Source of the DNA: an uncultured Rhodobiaceae bacterium
GTDB taxonomy: Bacteria; Pseudomonadota; Alphaproteobacteria; RS24
Assembly (NCBI GenBank): GCA_913020275.1
Contig: CAJWBV010000057.1
Coordinates: 1 to 6,149 of the forward strand
Length of the DNA: 6,149 bases
Direction: 5' to 3'
Shown: one piece after another, positions 5,190-6,149 of the stretch
Layout of the letters: every line of letters begins with the position of its first letter
Numbering within the stretch: position 1 is the stretch's first letter
Translations under genes and position numbers: made by a program
The notes under the pieces: generated by a model
Database searches by the model: none
The model's input: the letters and a program-made list of their open reading frames with translations, nothing else
What the model was told of the DNA's origin: nothing

Positions 5190-6149
5190 ATGGTAGAGCA
5201 GGCAGATTATATTATCGTAGGTGCCGGCAGCGCGGGCTGTGTGCTTGCCGGGCGTTTGAGCGAAGATGAAAATATCTCCGTATTGCTTCTGGAAGCGGGT
5301 GGTAAAGACAAAAATCTCTTTATTCATATGCCGGCGGGTTATTCGCAGCTTGTGCCGGAGAGCAATGACCAAAATTACGGGTTTGAAACTGAGGCCGAGC
5401 CCAATCTCGGCGGGCGGCAGATGTACTGGCCGCGCGGCCGCGGCTGGGGGGGCTCATCGTCGATCAATGCGATGGTCTATATTCGCGGCAATGCCTATGA
5501 TTATGACCATTGGAGCCAATTGGGCAACCAGGGCTGGTCGTATGAAAGCGTGTTGCCCTATTTCAAACGCGCGGAGGATTTTTCCGGCGATGGCGATGAA
5601 GAGTATCACGGCCATGGCGGGCCTTTGAGCGTTCAAAAATCAAACCGCACCAATGATGAATTGCTTGATGTGTTTGTCGAAGCCGGTCAGCAAGCCGGCA
5701 TCCCATTCACCAAAGACTTTAACGGCAAAAGCCAGGAAGGTGTGTCGCGCTATGAGCACACGATACGCGGCTCAAAACGGTGCAGTGCCGCGCGCGGCTA
5801 TCTGCATCCCGCCCTCAAACGGAAAAACCTGCACACGCAGACGGACGTGACTGTCGAACGCATTGAGTTTGAAGGTAAAAAAGCCACCGGCGTCACATTC
5901 TCACGAAAAGGCAAAAGCGTGACGGTAAAGGCCAATCGGGAAGTTATTTTGTCGGCGGGCGCGCTTAACTCGCCGCAAATTATGTTGCGCAGCGGTGTCG
6001 GACCGGCAGATGAGATTAAACCACATGGGCTGGAGGTTGTGCATGAATTAGCCGGGGTGGGACGCAATCTGCAAGACCATTACGGGGTTGTCAGCCAGTT
6101 TGCCTGTACCCAGCCGGTAACTTTGCACCGTTCAGCGGCGTGGTGGCGA
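5190..6149 (+). CDS. GMC-family FAD-dependent oxidoreductase, N-terminal part (runs off right edge)
   Basis: An open frame of 320 codons without a stop, beginning MVEQADYIIVGAGSAGCVLA. It is the FAD-binding part of a glucose-methanol-choline oxidoreductase, choline/alcohol dehydrogenase-like; these oxidise alcohols using FAD. The dinucleotide motif is G11-x-G13-x2-G16, with E35 (LLLEAGG, 32-38) as the ribose-binding acid. GMC signature 1 is at 83-97 (GRGWGGSSSINAMVY), followed by YIRGNAYDYDHW. Signature 2 is SAGALNSPQIMLRSGVG at 255-271. Full-length members are about 530-550 aa, so the C-terminal substrate domain with the catalytic histidine is outside the window. The ATG at 5190 has AAGGA at 5176-5180, inside the end of the carbonic anhydrase gene, and lies 2 nt past its stop, so the genes are surely co-transcribed. 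No betaine aldehyde dehydrogenase or BetI lies beside it within the window, so I do not call it BetA; an alkanol or polyethylene-glycol dehydrogenase type is equally likely. Confidence 0.93.
   Translation, partial: MVEQADYIIVGAGSAGCVLAGRLSEDENISVLLLEAGGKDKNLFIHMPAGYSQLVPESNDQNYGFETEAEPNLGGRQMYWPRGRGWGGSSSINAMVYIRGNAYDYDHWSQLGNQGWSYESVLPYFKRAEDFSGDGDEEYHGHGGPLSVQKSNRTNDELLDVFVEAGQQAGIPFTKDFNGKSQEGVSRYEHTIRGSKRCSAARGYLHPALKRKNLHTQTDVTVERIEFEGKKATGVTFSRKGKSVTVKANREVILSAGALNSPQIMLRSGVGPADEIKPHGLEVVHELAGVGRNLQDHYGVVSQFACTQPVTLHRSAAWWR

Noticed and set aside
5190..6149. Calling the GMC gene betA (choline dehydrogenase)
   Set aside because: The family motifs are shared by many alcohol dehydrogenases, the substrate domain is outside the window, and no betaine gene accompanies it here.

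Overview
The window looks like ordinary chromosomal DNA of an alphaproteobacterium. It is densely packed, has moderate-to-high GC by eye, and carries good Shine-Dalgarno sites. The main taxonomic clue is a small protein that I recognise as DUF3126-like, a family I know from Alphaproteobacteria. The gamma-carbonic anhydrase, the CysE type and the many acyl-CoA/SDR/GMC catabolic genes fit that placement. I see no tRNA, rRNA, CRISPR array, IS element, phage gene or transfer signature. I cannot name the genus.

Layout. (1) Positions 1-1849, minus strand: a compact catabolic operon read right to left, made of an alpha/beta hydrolase (1031-1849), a crotonase-family protein (231-1034, 4-nt ATGA overlap) and an SDR oxidoreductase (start at 220, running off the left edge). 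(2) Positions 1850-1939: a short divergent control region. (3) Positions 1940-3831, plus strand: cysE (serine O-acetyltransferase), a second SDR (2810-3589) and a 70-aa DUF3126-like protein (3619-3831), spaced 36 and 29 nt apart and probably co-transcribed. (4) Positions 3844-4590, minus strand: a membrane-anchored protein of unknown function that converges on the DUF3126-like gene with a 12-nt gap. (5) Positions 4591-4659: a second divergent control region. (6) Positions 4660-6149, plus strand: a gamma-class carbonic anhydrase (4660-5187) followed after 2 nt by a GMC-family flavin oxidoreductase (5190 to beyond the right edge).

How the genes may work together. The left operon has the logic of a small acyl/ring degradation module (hydrolase, crotonase, NAD(P)-dependent dehydrogenase), but its substrate cannot be read from sequence. 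CysE makes O-acetylserine for cysteine synthesis, and no other sulfur gene is present. The carbonic anhydrase and GMC oxidoreductase are tightly coupled, with no obvious shared pathway.

I did not find a clear new biological system. The points most worth a second look are a crotonase lacking both classical catalytic glutamates, a CysE C-terminus without the isoleucine that normally docks into CysK, an SDR lodged between cysE and the DUF3126-like gene, and an alpha/beta hydrolase start without a Shine-Dalgarno site and with a -10-like box almost at the start codon. All gaps between genes are under 100 nt, so there is no long gene-free stretch.
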